NCBI RefSeq assembly: GCF_004331435.1
Contig: NZ_SJKA01000017.1
Coordinates: forward strand, 85,964 to 149,963
Direction: 5' to 3'
DNA: 64,000 nt
Source: Kribbella sindirgiensis
GTDB taxonomy: Bacteria; Actinomycetota; Actinomycetes; Propionibacteriales; Kribbellaceae
The position numbers were made by a program, and so were the translations under genes. The notes below the pieces were generated by a model, which worked only from the letters and a program-made list of their open reading frames with translations, searched no databases and was not told where the DNA came from. This document shows, one piece after another, positions 41,946 through 49,840 of the stretch. Within the stretch, counting starts at the first letter, position 1; each line of letters starts with the position of its first letter.

Positions 41946-42239
41946 TCAGTCCACTACCAGTACCCGTGCGTGCAGGACCTGACGCTGCTGCAACGCGGCC
42001 CGGAGCGCGCGGTGCAGGCCGTCCTCGAGGTACATGTCGCCCTTCCACTCCACGACGTGCGCGAACAGATCGCCGTAGAAGGTCGAGTCCTCGTCGAGCA
42101 GCGCGTTGAGGTCCAAGGTGCCCTTCGTCGTGACGAGTTCGTCCAGCCGCACCTGCCTGGGCGGCAGCGAAGACCAGTCCTTCGGCCGCAGCCCATGGTC
42201 CGGGTACGGCTTGTCGTCCCCGACACGCTTGAAGATCAC
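41946..42239 (-). CDS. conserved actinobacterial protein, labelled VapB-family antitoxin
   Basis: A 97-residue protein (MIFKRVGDDKPYPDHGLRPK; SSLPPRQVRLDELVTTKGTL; YLEDGLHRALRAALQQRQVL) widely conserved in actinobacteria and commonly annotated as a VapB-type antitoxin. No PIN-domain toxin lies beside it, and conservation plus synteny with a LytR_C gene argue for a housekeeping role. Function unproven. Confidence 0.6.
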   Translation of the reverse strand: MIFKRVGDDKPYPDHGLRPKDWSSLPPRQVRLDELVTTKGTLDLNALLDEDSTFYGDLFAHVVEWKGDMYLEDGLHRALRAALQQRQVLHARVLVVD

Positions 42240-42343
42240 CCCCCGAAGTCTAGCGGTGTGAAAGGTCCTACGAGGAGGTCATGAATGTCACCGGAATAGT
42301 CCGCTGACACGACGCAACCTTTTGCGGCCGTTGGGCGTCCCAC

Positions 42344-42369
42344 GGAACAGGGAGCAGTGGGCGCGGTCT
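42344..42369 (+). promoter_or_regulatory. possible envelope-stress (sigma-E type) promoter
   Basis: GGAAC at 42344-42348 is followed 18 bases later by TCT (42367-42369), the spacing described for Streptomyces sigma-E promoters. It lies 29 bases before the L,D-transpeptidase start and overlaps a GGGCGCG/CGCGCCC hairpin at 42359-42376. The target, a cell-wall enzyme, fits that regulon. Confidence 0.3.
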
Positions 42370-42397
42370 CGCGCCCATGAGCATGGGGGTGAACGGT

Positions 42398-43102
42398 ATG
42401 CGAATTCTTCCGAAACTCGGCCTCGCGACCGCGGCGATCACGGTGATCGCGCTCGGTACGACGGCGCCGGCCGAGGCGATCACGGTGTCTCAGGTGAAGG
42501 CGGCCCAGACCCGGCTGAACAAGCTCGGCTGTGCCTCCGGTCCGGTCGACGGCAAGGCCGGTGCGATGACCCAGGCCGCCACGGTCCGGTTCCAGTCCGC
42601 CAACGTCCTGAGCCAGACCGGGTCGCTGAACAGTACGACGTACTCCCGGCTGATGGCCTCGACCGCGAAACGCTGCGACGTCCGCGCGGTACCGGGCCGG
42701 TCGGGGACCGGGCGCCGGATCGTCGTCAGCCAGACGCAGAACTGGGTGTGGCTGATCGATGGCCGCGGCAAGGTGGTCCGGCAGGGCGGGATCATCGACA
42801 ACCCGACGTACCTGAGGGCCGGCACGTACACGAGCGGCTCGAAGTGCGGGCGGGCGGCCCGGGTACTGCGGAACACCGACGGCGGACGGCTCTACCTGAA
42901 CCATTTCGTCCGGTTCGCACCGTGCGGCATCGGGTTCCACCAGATCCCGACGTACAAGTCGAACGGGCAGCAGATCCACGCCGACTGGCTGCTCGGGACG
43001 AACTACCGCGCCTCGCACGGCTGCATCCGGGTCTCGGCCTCGATGTCGGTCGCGATCTGGTCCTTCGCGGCCGGCGGGACGCGTGTGGTCGTGATGCGCT
43101 GA
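42398..43102 (+). CDS. L,D-transpeptidase with peptidoglycan-binding domain
   Basis: A 234-residue exported cell-wall enzyme. The signal peptide ends near residue 28 (TAPAEA-ITVS). A peptidoglycan-binding-like domain (VKAAQTRLNKLGCASGPVDG, about 32-90) and a YkuD catalytic domain (about 105-234) follow, with the active-site motif ASHGCIRVS (Cys nucleophile, His) and GFHQIP. It forms 3-3 cross-links or processes peptide stems. The ATG at 42398 with GGGGG upstream is chosen over an earlier in-frame codon. Confidence 0.9.
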   Translation: MRILPKLGLATAAITVIALGTTAPAEAITVSQVKAAQTRLNKLGCASGPVDGKAGAMTQAATVRFQSANVLSQTGSLNSTTYSRLMASTAKRCDVRAVPGRSGTGRRIVVSQTQNWVWLIDGRGKVVRQGGIIDNPTYLRAGTYTSGSKCGRAARVLRNTDGGRLYLNHFVRFAPCGIGFHQIPTYKSNGQQIHADWLLGTNYRASHGCIRVSASMSVAIWSFAAGGTRVVVMR

Positions 43103-43115
43103 CTCCGGACGGCCG

Positions 43116-43280
43116 AGGGCATGGCCGGTGATTCCGCGCCTACTGCGGGGCACTCGGCACGGCACCTCGCCGCGCGGGTGCAAAGGCCACGATGCTCCGC
43201 ATCGAGACCTTCGCCCCCGCGCGCCGATGCACCGCGCCGAGCACCTCCTCGCTACGGCGCGGAATCACCGGCCATGCCCT
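43116..43280. repeat. 165-bp near-palindrome
   Basis: The outer 25 bases are exactly inverted (43116-43140 and 43256-43280; left arm starts AGGGCATGGCCGG). The interior remains largely complementary up to the centre near 43198, where CACGATGC faces GCATCGAG. It fills most of the gap between the transpeptidase and the HerA-like gene. It has no coding content and no T-run. It may be a miniature mobile element or a structured RNA. Confidence 0.75.
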
Positions 43281-43326
43281 AGCATGCCGACGGGTAGTTC
43301 CGTCAACCGGGGAAAGGCACGCTCAG

Positions 43327-44874
43327 ATGGCCGAGAAAGCCGACGTCGTGGAGACCGTGAAGCAGGGGTACGCGTTCGAGGGGGCGGCGCTCGAGCTGGG
43401 CGCACTGCTGGTCGACGGCGAGCCGAAACCGGACGCGGCGGTCCGGATCCCGCTGGGCATGATGAACCGGCACGGCCTGGTCGCGGGCGCCACCGGTACC
43501 GGTAAGACGAAGACCCTGCAGTTGATGGCCGAGCAGCTGTCCGCGGCCGGTGTCGCGGTGTTCGCCGCCGACATCAAGGGCGACCTGTCCGGCGTCTCGC
43601 AGCCGGGTGAGGGCAACGACAAGCTGCTGGCCCGGACCAAGTCGATCGGCCAGGACTGGGTCGGGACCGGGTTCCCGACCGAGTTCTACGCGCTCGGCGG
43701 GCAGGGTTCGGGCGTTCCGATCCGCGCCACGATCACGTCGTTCGGCCCGGTGCTGCTGTCCAAGGTGCTGGGGCTCAACGACGTCCAGGAGTCGTCGCTC
43801 GGGCTGATCTTCCACTACGCCGACAAGGCCGGGCTGACACTGCTCGACCTCAAGGACCTGCGCGCCGTCATCACGCACCTCACGTCCGACGAGGGCAAGG
43901 GCGACCTGAAGGAGCTCGGCGGTCTGTCCGCGGCGACCGCGGGCGTGATCCTGCGCTCGCTGATCGGGTTCGCGGACCAAGGCGCCGAGGCGTTCTTCGG
44001 TGAGCCGGAGTTCGACACCGCGGACCTGCTGCAGCAGCGCGACGGCAAGGGTGTCATCTCGCTGCTCGAGCTGCCGAACCTGCAGGACCGGCCGGCGCTG
44101 TTCTCCACCTTCCTGATGTGGCTGCTCGCCGATCTGTTCCACGACCTGCCCGAGGTCGGCGACGTCGACAAGCCGAAGCTGGTGTTCTTCTTCGACGAGG
44201 CACATCTGCTGTTCAACGACGCCTCGAAGGCGTTCCTGGACTCGATCGCGCAGACCGTCCGGCTGATCCGGTCGAAGGGCGTCGGCGTGTTCTTCGTGAC
44301 CCAGACGCCGAAGGACGTGCCGGACGACGTACTGGCGCAGCTCGGTTCTCGGGTGCAGCACCAGCTGCGGGCGCACACGCCGAACGACGCGAAGGCGCTG
44401 AAGGCGACGGTGTCGACGTTCCCGAGTTCGTCGTACGACCTGGGTGAGGTGCTGACCCAGCTCGGGATCGGCGAGGCGATCGTGACCGTGATGAACGAGA
44501 AGGGCGCGCCGACCCCGGTCGCGTGGACCCGGCTCCGGGCGCCGCAGTCGCTGATGGCGCCGGCGTCCGCGGAGCAGCTGACCGCGACGGTGCAGGCGTC
44601 GGCGAACAACGCGAAGTACTCGCAGACGCTCGACCGTGAGTCGGCGTACGAGGTGCTCGCGGCGAAGGTGCAGGCCGGGGCCGCGCAGGCCGAGGCCGAG
44701 AAGCAGCAACAGGAGCAGGCCAAGCAGCAGGAGGAGCCGCGGCCGCGGGCGCAGAAGCAGGAGAAGTCGATGGTCGAACAGGTCGTCGGGTCCTCCGCCT
44801 TCAAGCAGTTCGCCCGCTCAGCCGGCCGGGAAATCGTCCGCGGCCTCTTCGGCGCAGCTCGCCGCCGCCGCTGA
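43327..44874 (+). CDS. HerA/DUF853-type ATPase
   Basis: A 515-residue P-loop ATPase of the HerA-FtsK group (DUF853). Walker A is GATGTGKTKT near residues 54-63, Walker B is LVFFFDEAHLLF near 290-301, and sensor/arginine elements are in FFVTQTPKDVPDDVLAQLGS. A Gln/Glu-rich coiled-coil linker and a basic tail (GLFGAARRRR) end the protein. Family members are thought to translocate DNA or unfold proteins; the exact role is unknown. The ATG at 43327 follows GGGGAAAGG; the frame continues upstream through the palindrome but is not coding. Confidence 0.9.
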   Translation: MAEKADVVETVKQGYAFEGAALELGALLVDGEPKPDAAVRIPLGMMNRHGLVAGATGTGKTKTLQLMAEQLSAAGVAVFAADIKGDLSGVSQPGEGNDKLLARTKSIGQDWVGTGFPTEFYALGGQGSGVPIRATITSFGPVLLSKVLGLNDVQESSLGLIFHYADKAGLTLLDLKDLRAVITHLTSDEGKGDLKELGGLSAATAGVILRSLIGFADQGAEAFFGEPEFDTADLLQQRDGKGVISLLELPNLQDRPALFSTFLMWLLADLFHDLPEVGDVDKPKLVFFFDEAHLLFNDASKAFLDSIAQTVRLIRSKGVGVFFVTQTPKDVPDDVLAQLGSRVQHQLRAHTPNDAKALKATVSTFPSSSYDLGEVLTQLGIGEAIVTVMNEKGAPTPVAWTRLRAPQSLMAPASAEQLTATVQASANNAKYSQTLDRESAYEVLAAKVQAGAAQAEAEKQQQEQAKQQEEPRPRAQKQEKSMVEQVVGSSAFKQFARSAGREIVRGLFGAARRRR

Positions 44875-44921
44875 TTTCCTTTGCGTGCAAGGGAAAACCT
44901 GCGTTTGATTGTTGATCAAAC
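44875..44921 (+). terminator. two hairpins after the HerA-like gene
   Basis: TTTCCTTTGC (44875-44884) pairs with GCAAGGGAAA (44887-44896), with one wobble pair. A second stem, GTTTGAT (44903-44909) with ATCAAAC (44915-44921), follows. Both begin directly after the stop codon, a usual terminator position. Confidence 0.5.
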
Positions 44922-45022
44922 GACTGAATGCTGAGACGCCGGGGATCGTTCTCAAGTCGTCATCCACAGCCGCGCCGTCACCGATTGGGACCTGACGCCT
45001 ACTCGTCGTACCGTGTGAAGTG

Positions 45023-46360
45023 ATGGTTGCACAGAGTAGGCGAGCGATACGTTCCTGGGCGCTCTGGACCCTGACGGTCCCGGCGTTCGCCGTTGTCGTG
45101 CTCGTCGACCTGGCCGCGATCGGGTACGGCGCGCACGCGTTCACCGACCGCCCGAGCTGGCGCGGACTGGACGTCGTGTTCGCGCTGACCGTGTCCGCGC
45201 TGATCTCCGTCGAGGGCGCTCGCCGGGTGGAGAGCCGGCGGCGGCGCGGCGGCGCGCTGCACAAGGACTTCGCCCCGGCCTGGATGATCGCCGCGGCGCT
45301 CATCCTGCATCCGGCGCTGGCGATCCTGGTCGCGGTGCTGCTACGGATCTGGTGGCGGATCCGGGCCGGCAAGTGCATCCCGTACCGGTGGGCCTTCTCG
45401 ACCGCCGTCCACGTCCTGGCGGTCGGCGCCGCGCACGCGGTCTTCGTCTCCGCACGCGGCCTGACCGGCGGCAACCTCGGCCTGGTCGTGTCGATGGCCG
45501 CCGGCGCGATCGCGTACGTCGTGACCGACACCCTGCTCTGCGGGCTCGCGATCTCGCTGATCATCCCGGGCAGCAACCGCCGCGAGACGGTCGGCGGCCT
45601 CGACGACCTGTGCACCGACGCGACCGCCGCCACCTTCGGCTGCCTGCTCGCGGCGGCCTGCCTGATCAGCCCGTGGTTCGCGTTCGTCGCGATCCCGATC
45701 ACGCTGACCGCGCAGCGTGCGCTGCTCCTCGGGCAGTTGGAGACCGAGGCCCAGACCGACCCGAAGACCAGCCTGACCCGGGTCGACTGGTGGCGCCGCC
45801 GGACCGAGCAGATGCTGCGCACCGCGCGGAACCAGCACGAGCCGATGGCGGTGCTGCTGATCGACATCGACCACTTCAAGCAGGTCAACGACCGGCACGG
45901 GCACCTGGTCGGCGACGAGGCGCTGCGTGCGGTCGCGACGATCCTGCGCAGCGCGATCCGGGTGAAGGACGTGATCGGCCGGTTCGGCGGCGAGGAGTTC
46001 GTGATCGCGCTTCCGGACACCGGGCTCGACGAGGCGACGGTGACCGCCGACCGGCTCCGCAACGCGGTGGCCAACTGCCCACTGGCCGCGATGTGCGCCG
46101 GCGTCCTCGACGACCCGGACCTGGACCCGGACACCTTCCACCTGACCGTCAGTATCGGCGTCGCGGTGTACCCGACCGACGGCACGACCGTCGACGACCT
46201 GCTGCTCCGTGCCGACCGCGCGATGTACGCCGCGAAGGACGCCGGCCGGAACCGGGTCCGCCTGGCCGCCGACACCGTCCCGCTGCCCCGGCTGACCGCC
46301 TCCACCCAATTCTCGGAACACACAGAACCTTTGGCACCCGCTCAGCGTCCTGTGAGGTGA
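45023..46360 (+). CDS. membrane-bound GGDEF diguanylate cyclase
   Basis: A 445-residue protein with about six to seven transmembrane helices in the first 230 residues (a MASE-like sensor region) and a C-terminal GGDEF domain (260-415). The active-site variant GGEEF is intact at about 322-326 and is preceded by the inhibitory-site motif RVKD. A GTG one codon earlier (45020) is an alternative start; no clear ribosome binding site is present. It makes cyclic di-GMP in response to an unknown envelope signal. Its tail overlaps the promoter-like motif for the next sigma factor gene. Confidence 0.9.
   Translation: MVAQSRRAIRSWALWTLTVPAFAVVVLVDLAAIGYGAHAFTDRPSWRGLDVVFALTVSALISVEGARRVESRRRRGGALHKDFAPAWMIAAALILHPALAILVAVLLRIWWRIRAGKCIPYRWAFSTAVHVLAVGAAHAVFVSARGLTGGNLGLVVSMAAGAIAYVVTDTLLCGLAISLIIPGSNRRETVGGLDDLCTDATAATFGCLLAAACLISPWFAFVAIPITLTAQRALLLGQLETEAQTDPKTSLTRVDWWRRRTEQMLRTARNQHEPMAVLLIDIDHFKQVNDRHGHLVGDEALRAVATILRSAIRVKDVIGRFGGEEFVIALPDTGLDEATVTADRLRNAVANCPLAAMCAGVLDDPDLDPDTFHLTVSIGVAVYPTDGTTVDDLLLRADRAMYAAKDAGRNRVRLAADTVPLPRLTASTQFSEHTEPLAPAQRPVR
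46321..46350 (+). promoter_or_regulatory. putative autoregulated SigE-family promoter P1
   Basis: CACAGAACC (46321-46329) followed by CGTCC (46346-46350), 16 bases between AGAACC and CGTCC. The same ACAGAACC element occurs before 47407 and 49325. It lies inside the end of the diguanylate cyclase gene, 32 bases before the sigma factor start. Confidence 0.4.
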
Positions 46361-46381
46361 GGACGGCAGGACGGAGTGCAG

Positions 46382-46906
46382 ATGGCGGCAACGGGGAGTC
46401 GTGACGACGACTTCACGGCGTTCGTGCTGGCCAGATCCGCGCGGTTGGTGCACTTCGCGCGGGTGCTGTGTGGTGATGCGGGCCTCGCCGAGGATCTCGT
46501 GCAGACCGCGCTGGAGAAGGCGTACCTGCGCTGGGACCGGATCGAGATGGCCGACCCGTTCGCCTACGTCCGGCAGGCGGTGGTCAACCAGCACCTGTCC
46601 TGGGTACGTCGGCGGCCGTGGCGTGAGCGACCGACCGGGGATCCGGCCGAGCTCGACCAGCTACTCGAAGCGGAGGTCGATCCGAGTGGCGGGGTCCATC
46701 GGCGGGTCGCGGTCGGGGCCGCGCTCGCCACGCTGAGCCGGCGCGAGCGAGCGGTCGTCGTACTGCGGTACGTCGAGGACCTGACCGAACGGGAGACCGC
46801 TGCGGTGCTGGGGGTCGCGATCGGGACGGTGAAGAGCGCGAACGCGCGGGCCCTGGACAAACTACGGGCCGCGCCGGAGCTGAGCGGTGTGGGGGAGCGA
46901 ACATGA
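46382..46906 (+). CDS. SigE-family ECF sigma factor (cassette 1)
   Basis: A 174-residue ECF sigma factor with region 2 (FTAFVLARSARLVHFARVLC, AEDLVQTALEKAYLRWDRI) and region 4 (LSRRERAVVVLRYVEDLTER, GVAIGTVKSANARALDKLR). It matches the actinobacterial SigE-family group. The ATG at 46382 follows GGACGGAG. Its stop overlaps the next gene by four bases, so sigma factor and membrane partner are made together, as for sigma/anti-sigma pairs. It is paralogous to the sigma factor at 49325. Confidence 0.9.
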   Translation: MAATGSRDDDFTAFVLARSARLVHFARVLCGDAGLAEDLVQTALEKAYLRWDRIEMADPFAYVRQAVVNQHLSWVRRRPWRERPTGDPAELDQLLEAEVDPSGGVHRRVAVGAALATLSRRERAVVVLRYVEDLTERETAAVLGVAIGTVKSANARALDKLRAAPELSGVGERT

Positions 46907-47337
46907 ACGACGAGCGCGGGACGCCGGCCGAGGAGGAGCTTCGGGTCGTGCTGGCGCCGGACGACTCCATCGCGCCGCTCGACCCGGCGCGGGTGATCGC
47001 CGGCGCGCGGCGTCGGCGGGTGCGGGGACGTGCCGCGGCGTCGGCCGGGGTCGCCGCGGTGGTCTTGATGGTCGGCGCTGTGGTCGGTGTCGTGGGCGGT
47101 GGGCGGTCTCCGGGGGAGGTGCCGCAACCAGCGGGGCCCGGGCCGACCGTTTCGCAGTGGTCGCCGAGTCCGGCGCCCGTTCGTCCTCGGCAGACCCCGT
47201 CGAAGACCCTGCCGACGGCGACACCGACGCCGACGACGCTGCCGCCGTCAGCGCCACGGACGGTGCTGCCCGAGGCGACACCGACGCTGCCGCCGACTGC
47301 CCCGGCTACTGTGCCGCCGACTAGTTCGGGGAACTGA
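46903..47337 (+). CDS. single-pass membrane protein with Pro/Thr tail (cassette 1 partner)
   Basis: 144 residues: an acidic cytoplasmic N-terminus of about 45 residues (EEELRVVLAPDDSIAPLDPA), an Arg-rich stop, one transmembrane helix (AAASAGVAAVVLMVGAVVGV) and an external Pro/Thr-rich tail. The layout resembles a minimal membrane anti-sigma factor, but no zinc-binding HxxxCxxC motif is seen. Translational coupling to the sigma factor supports a regulatory role. Confidence 0.65.
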   Translation: MNDERGTPAEEELRVVLAPDDSIAPLDPARVIAGARRRRVRGRAAASAGVAAVVLMVGAVVGVVGGGRSPGEVPQPAGPGPTVSQWSPSPAPVRPRQTPSKTLPTATPTPTTLPPSAPRTVLPEATPTLPPTAPATVPPTSSGN

Positions 47338-47366
47338 CAGAACCATTTCGCGGTGCTGTCGCGTCC
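47337..47366 (+). promoter_or_regulatory. putative SigE-family promoter P2
   Basis: ACAGAACC (47337-47344) and CGTCC (47362-47366) repeat the pattern of P1 with one extra spacer base. It overlaps the stop of the cassette 1 partner and lies 40 bases before the next secreted protein gene, suggesting that gene is part of the sigma factor's regulon. Confidence 0.4.
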
Positions 47367-47406
47367 TTCAGCCCGACCGAATACCAAACAGGTGCGGAGG
47401 GCAACA

Positions 47407-47829
47407 ATGAACGAGGCAGGCCGGAAACGACAGGCGACCCGCTTACTGGTCGGCGGCATCGCAACCGCCGCCGTGATCGGCGTCGCAGTCGCCGGTACGG
47501 CGGCCGCGCGCAGTAACGGCTCGGGCGACGACGCCGGCGTGACGGGCGGACCGACCGCATCCACGCCGTCGCAGGCGGTCCTAGCGACTCCGACACCCGC
47601 GCCGACGATGCCCCGGGCGGCGACCTCCAGCCAGCGCCCCACGACCCCGAGCCCAGCTCCGACTCTTCCGCGCGGCGCAACCCCGAGCGCGGTTCCGACT
47701 GTTCCCAGTGCCGCGACCCCGAGCCCAGCTCCGACTCTTCCGCGCGGCGCGACCCCGAGCGCGACGCCGAGCCTGCCGCCGACTCTCCCGCCGACCCTTC
47801 CGCCGACGGAGTTCCCGGCCGGCCAGTAG
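47407..47829 (+). CDS. exported Pro/Thr-rich repeat protein
   Basis: A 140-residue protein starting MNEAGRKRQATRLLVGGIAT, with one membrane helix or signal (LLVGGIATAAVIGVAVAGTA) and an external tail containing two near-identical repeats of PSPAPTLPRGATPSA separated by a shorter variant. No enzymatic domain is present. GGAGGGCAACA precedes the ATG. It may span the cell wall or be glycosylated; the role is unknown. Confidence 0.65.
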   Translation: MNEAGRKRQATRLLVGGIATAAVIGVAVAGTAAARSNGSGDDAGVTGGPTASTPSQAVLATPTPAPTMPRAATSSQRPTTPSPAPTLPRGATPSAVPTVPSAATPSPAPTLPRGATPSATPSLPPTLPPTLPPTEFPAGQ

Positions 47830-47875
47830 CCCGGAGCGCCACCGTCCGATCTCGTGGGTTTACCCACCAGATGCC

Positions 47876-47907
47876 GGGTGTGCGACCGAAATCCCGGCCG
47901 CACACCC
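47876..47907. terminator. bidirectional terminator-like hairpin
   Basis: GGGTGTGCG (47876-47884) pairs with CGCACACCC (47899-47907), and the flanking ATGC/GCAT bases extend the stem. It lies between the converging ends of the Pro/Thr-rich protein gene and the SH3-like secreted protein gene. Confidence 0.6.
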
Positions 47908-47957
47908 AGCATCTCGGACGCCAACCCATCATCGTCTGTTCGATGAGCGGCTGAGGT

Positions 47958-49169
47958 TCAGCAGGCGCCGAAGCTGCCGGCTGACACCCAGGCCTTCGCG
48001 ACGTACATCCCGGCGTGGACCCGCAGCCACACATTGCTGGTGCCCTGCGACCCGGTGACGCTCTGCCCAGTGGTCTGGCACTCGACAGCGACCTGCGCAG
48101 ACTTCCCGGCCATCCCGACGACCGCGCCGGTCGAGTTCGGCGCGTTCCGCACGTTCAGGTACCCGGACGAGATCGACACCGTCCCGCGCCCACCATCGCC
48201 GGTCCACAGGTACGTGACGTCGACCCACGAGTTGTCGGCCAGCTTCAGCGCGTCCCAGAACACCCCGTCCGCGAGGTCGATCCCCGCCGGGTTGGCGACC
48301 GTCCGGCCGAACTGGTCCTTCCCGCCGTTGTACCCGTCCTGGTACGCCGCCTGCGCCTCGGGCTTGCCCTGCGGCAGGTCCTTCCACATCTCACGGGTCG
48401 CGCTCGGGTTCCAGTAGTCGTCCTTGGTGTTCCACGGGCCGACGTCCCACACCGGCTCGAACGCGCAGCGCGAGGCGGTGCAGACCTTCACCGAGTACGT
48501 ACCCGATCCGGCGCTGGACAGCCCGCGCCGTGACGGCAGCGCGACGAAGTGGTCCCGGCTGACGATCACGTGGCCGTTGGCCGTCGTACCGCCGACCAGG
48601 CCTTCCCGCGTGGCGAAGACGCGCGACTTGAGCGGCGCCGCCTGAACCGTCATCAGCGGCGCGGCGGCCTGGTCCGTGGGCTGCACGGTGACGTCGCCGA
48701 CCCACGGGCTCGCGCCGGTCGACGGTGCGCTGACGATGATGCGGACCTGGACCTGGTCGCTCGCACTCGGCAGCGCGGTCGGCGTACCGGCCTTGGCGGC
48801 CGTCCACTCCGACCACCTGTTGTTGACCCACGCCCGTACGTCGACCTGCGCCGACGAACTGTCCGGCGTACCGGCGGTGTAGCCGACGACCACGGCGGAC
48901 GTGGGATCCGTGAAGCGGACCGGCGTGAGTTCCGCGAGGCCGGAGCGTTGCTTGATCTCGGTCGATCCGATCGCGGCCGGCGCGTCGCCGAGGACGATGC
49001 GGCTGCCCTCGACCTTGACGTTGCTGGATCCGGCGACCGGCTGGGCCGCGACCGCGACGGGATCCGGGGTGGCGGCGGTGCTGGGCAAGGTCCCAGGAAA
49101 GGACACGGTAAAGATCGCGGCGGTCATCGCCAGACAGGCGGTGAGCGCGGTTGTACGGGTGATACGCAT
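47958..49169 (-). CDS. secreted protein with C-terminal SH3-like domain
   Basis: A 403-residue exported protein with a signal peptide of about 30 residues (ALTACLAMTAAIFTVSFPGT). A beta-sandwich-like region (about 60-150, VRAWVNNRWSEWT) and a central domain with two Cys (VKVCTASRCAFEPVWDVGPW, about 230-300) are followed by a bacterial SH3-like domain (GYLNVRNAPNSTGAVVGMAG, about 330-403). Such domains bind cell-wall peptides. Catalytic function is not recognised. The ATG at 49169 follows GGAGG. It lies between the two sigma factor cassettes. Confidence 0.75.
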   Translation of the reverse strand: MRITRTTALTACLAMTAAIFTVSFPGTLPSTAATPDPVAVAAQPVAGSSNVKVEGSRIVLGDAPAAIGSTEIKQRSGLAELTPVRFTDPTSAVVVGYTAGTPDSSSAQVDVRAWVNNRWSEWTAAKAGTPTALPSASDQVQVRIIVSAPSTGASPWVGDVTVQPTDQAAAPLMTVQAAPLKSRVFATREGLVGGTTANGHVIVSRDHFVALPSRRGLSSAGSGTYSVKVCTASRCAFEPVWDVGPWNTKDDYWNPSATREMWKDLPQGKPEAQAAYQDGYNGGKDQFGRTVANPAGIDLADGVFWDALKLADNSWVDVTYLWTGDGGRGTVSISSGYLNVRNAPNSTGAVVGMAGKSAQVAVECQTTGQSVTGSQGTSNVWLRVHAGMYVAKAWVSAGSFGAC

Positions 49170-49263
49170 GGGCGGAACCTCCGGGGCGGTGAAGGCTTGA
49201 GCACCCAATGTGACTCACAAACACCTCTTCTGCATAGACCGTGAATAAATTTCTCGTGACTGC

Positions 49264-49292
49264 ACAGAACCCGATCGGTCACCCAGCGGGTT
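49264..49292 (+). promoter_or_regulatory. putative SigE-family promoter P3
   Basis: ACAGAACC (49264-49271) again lies upstream of a SigE-family gene, 53 bases before its ATG. The downstream half (CGGGTT at 49287) differs from the CGTCC of P1 and P2, so this is the weakest of the three. Confidence 0.3.
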
Positions 49293-49324
49293 TGGACCGG
49301 TGTGACAGAGGCTGAGGAGAATCG

Positions 49325-49840
49325 ATGACCCGGACCGCGGACGCCGACTTCGAGCGATTCGTCGTAGCGCAGTCGACCCCCTTGCTCCGCTTCGCGGAGA
49401 TGCTGTGCGGCGATCGGCACACCGCCGAGGATCTGGTGCAGCAAGCGTTGATGCGGTCCTACCCGAAGTGGCACCGGCTGGAGGGCGACCCGTTGCGGTA
49501 CGTCCGGCGGGTGCTGGTCAACCGATTCCTCTCCCAGGCCCGCCGGCGCTGGAACAACGAAGTGCCCAGCGATCCGGTAGCAAACGATTGGGACCAGCGA
49601 GCGGTGGCGGACTTCGCCGGGGCGGTCCAGACCAGGGAGGCCGTGCTCTCGGCCCTCAGCGGTCTGACCGTCCGGGAGAGAGCCGTGGTCGCGCTGCGCT
49701 ACTCGCAGGATCTCTCCGAGGCCGAGACCGCCGAGCTGCTCGGCATGGCGGCCGGGACCGTGAAGAGCACGGCCTCCCGGGCGCTGGCCAAGTTGCGTCT
49801 GGCACCCGACCTGATCGATACCGGAGTTGGAGGAAACTGA
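49325..49840 (+). CDS. SigE-family ECF sigma factor (cassette 2)
   Basis: A 171-residue ECF sigma factor homologous to the cassette 1 protein: region 2 FERFVVAQSTPLLRFAEMLC and AEDLVQQALMRSYPKWHRLE; region 4 LTVRERAVVALRYSQDLSEA and GMAAGTVKSTASRALAKLRL. GAGGAGAATCG precedes the ATG. The stop shares a base with the ATG of its membrane partner. Confidence 0.9.
   Translation: MTRTADADFERFVVAQSTPLLRFAEMLCGDRHTAEDLVQQALMRSYPKWHRLEGDPLRYVRRVLVNRFLSQARRRWNNEVPSDPVANDWDQRAVADFAGAVQTREAVLSALSGLTVRERAVVALRYSQDLSEAETAELLGMAAGTVKSTASRALAKLRLAPDLIDTGVGGN

Noticed and set aside
41946..42239. VapBC toxin-antitoxin pair
   Set aside because: No PIN-domain toxin is adjacent, and the protein family is broadly conserved with cell-envelope genes, so I did not call a toxin-antitoxin system.
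43192..43326. N-terminal extension of the HerA-like protein
   Set aside because: The extra codons lie inside the 165-bp palindrome and do not look like the family; the ATG at 43327 has a ribosome binding site.
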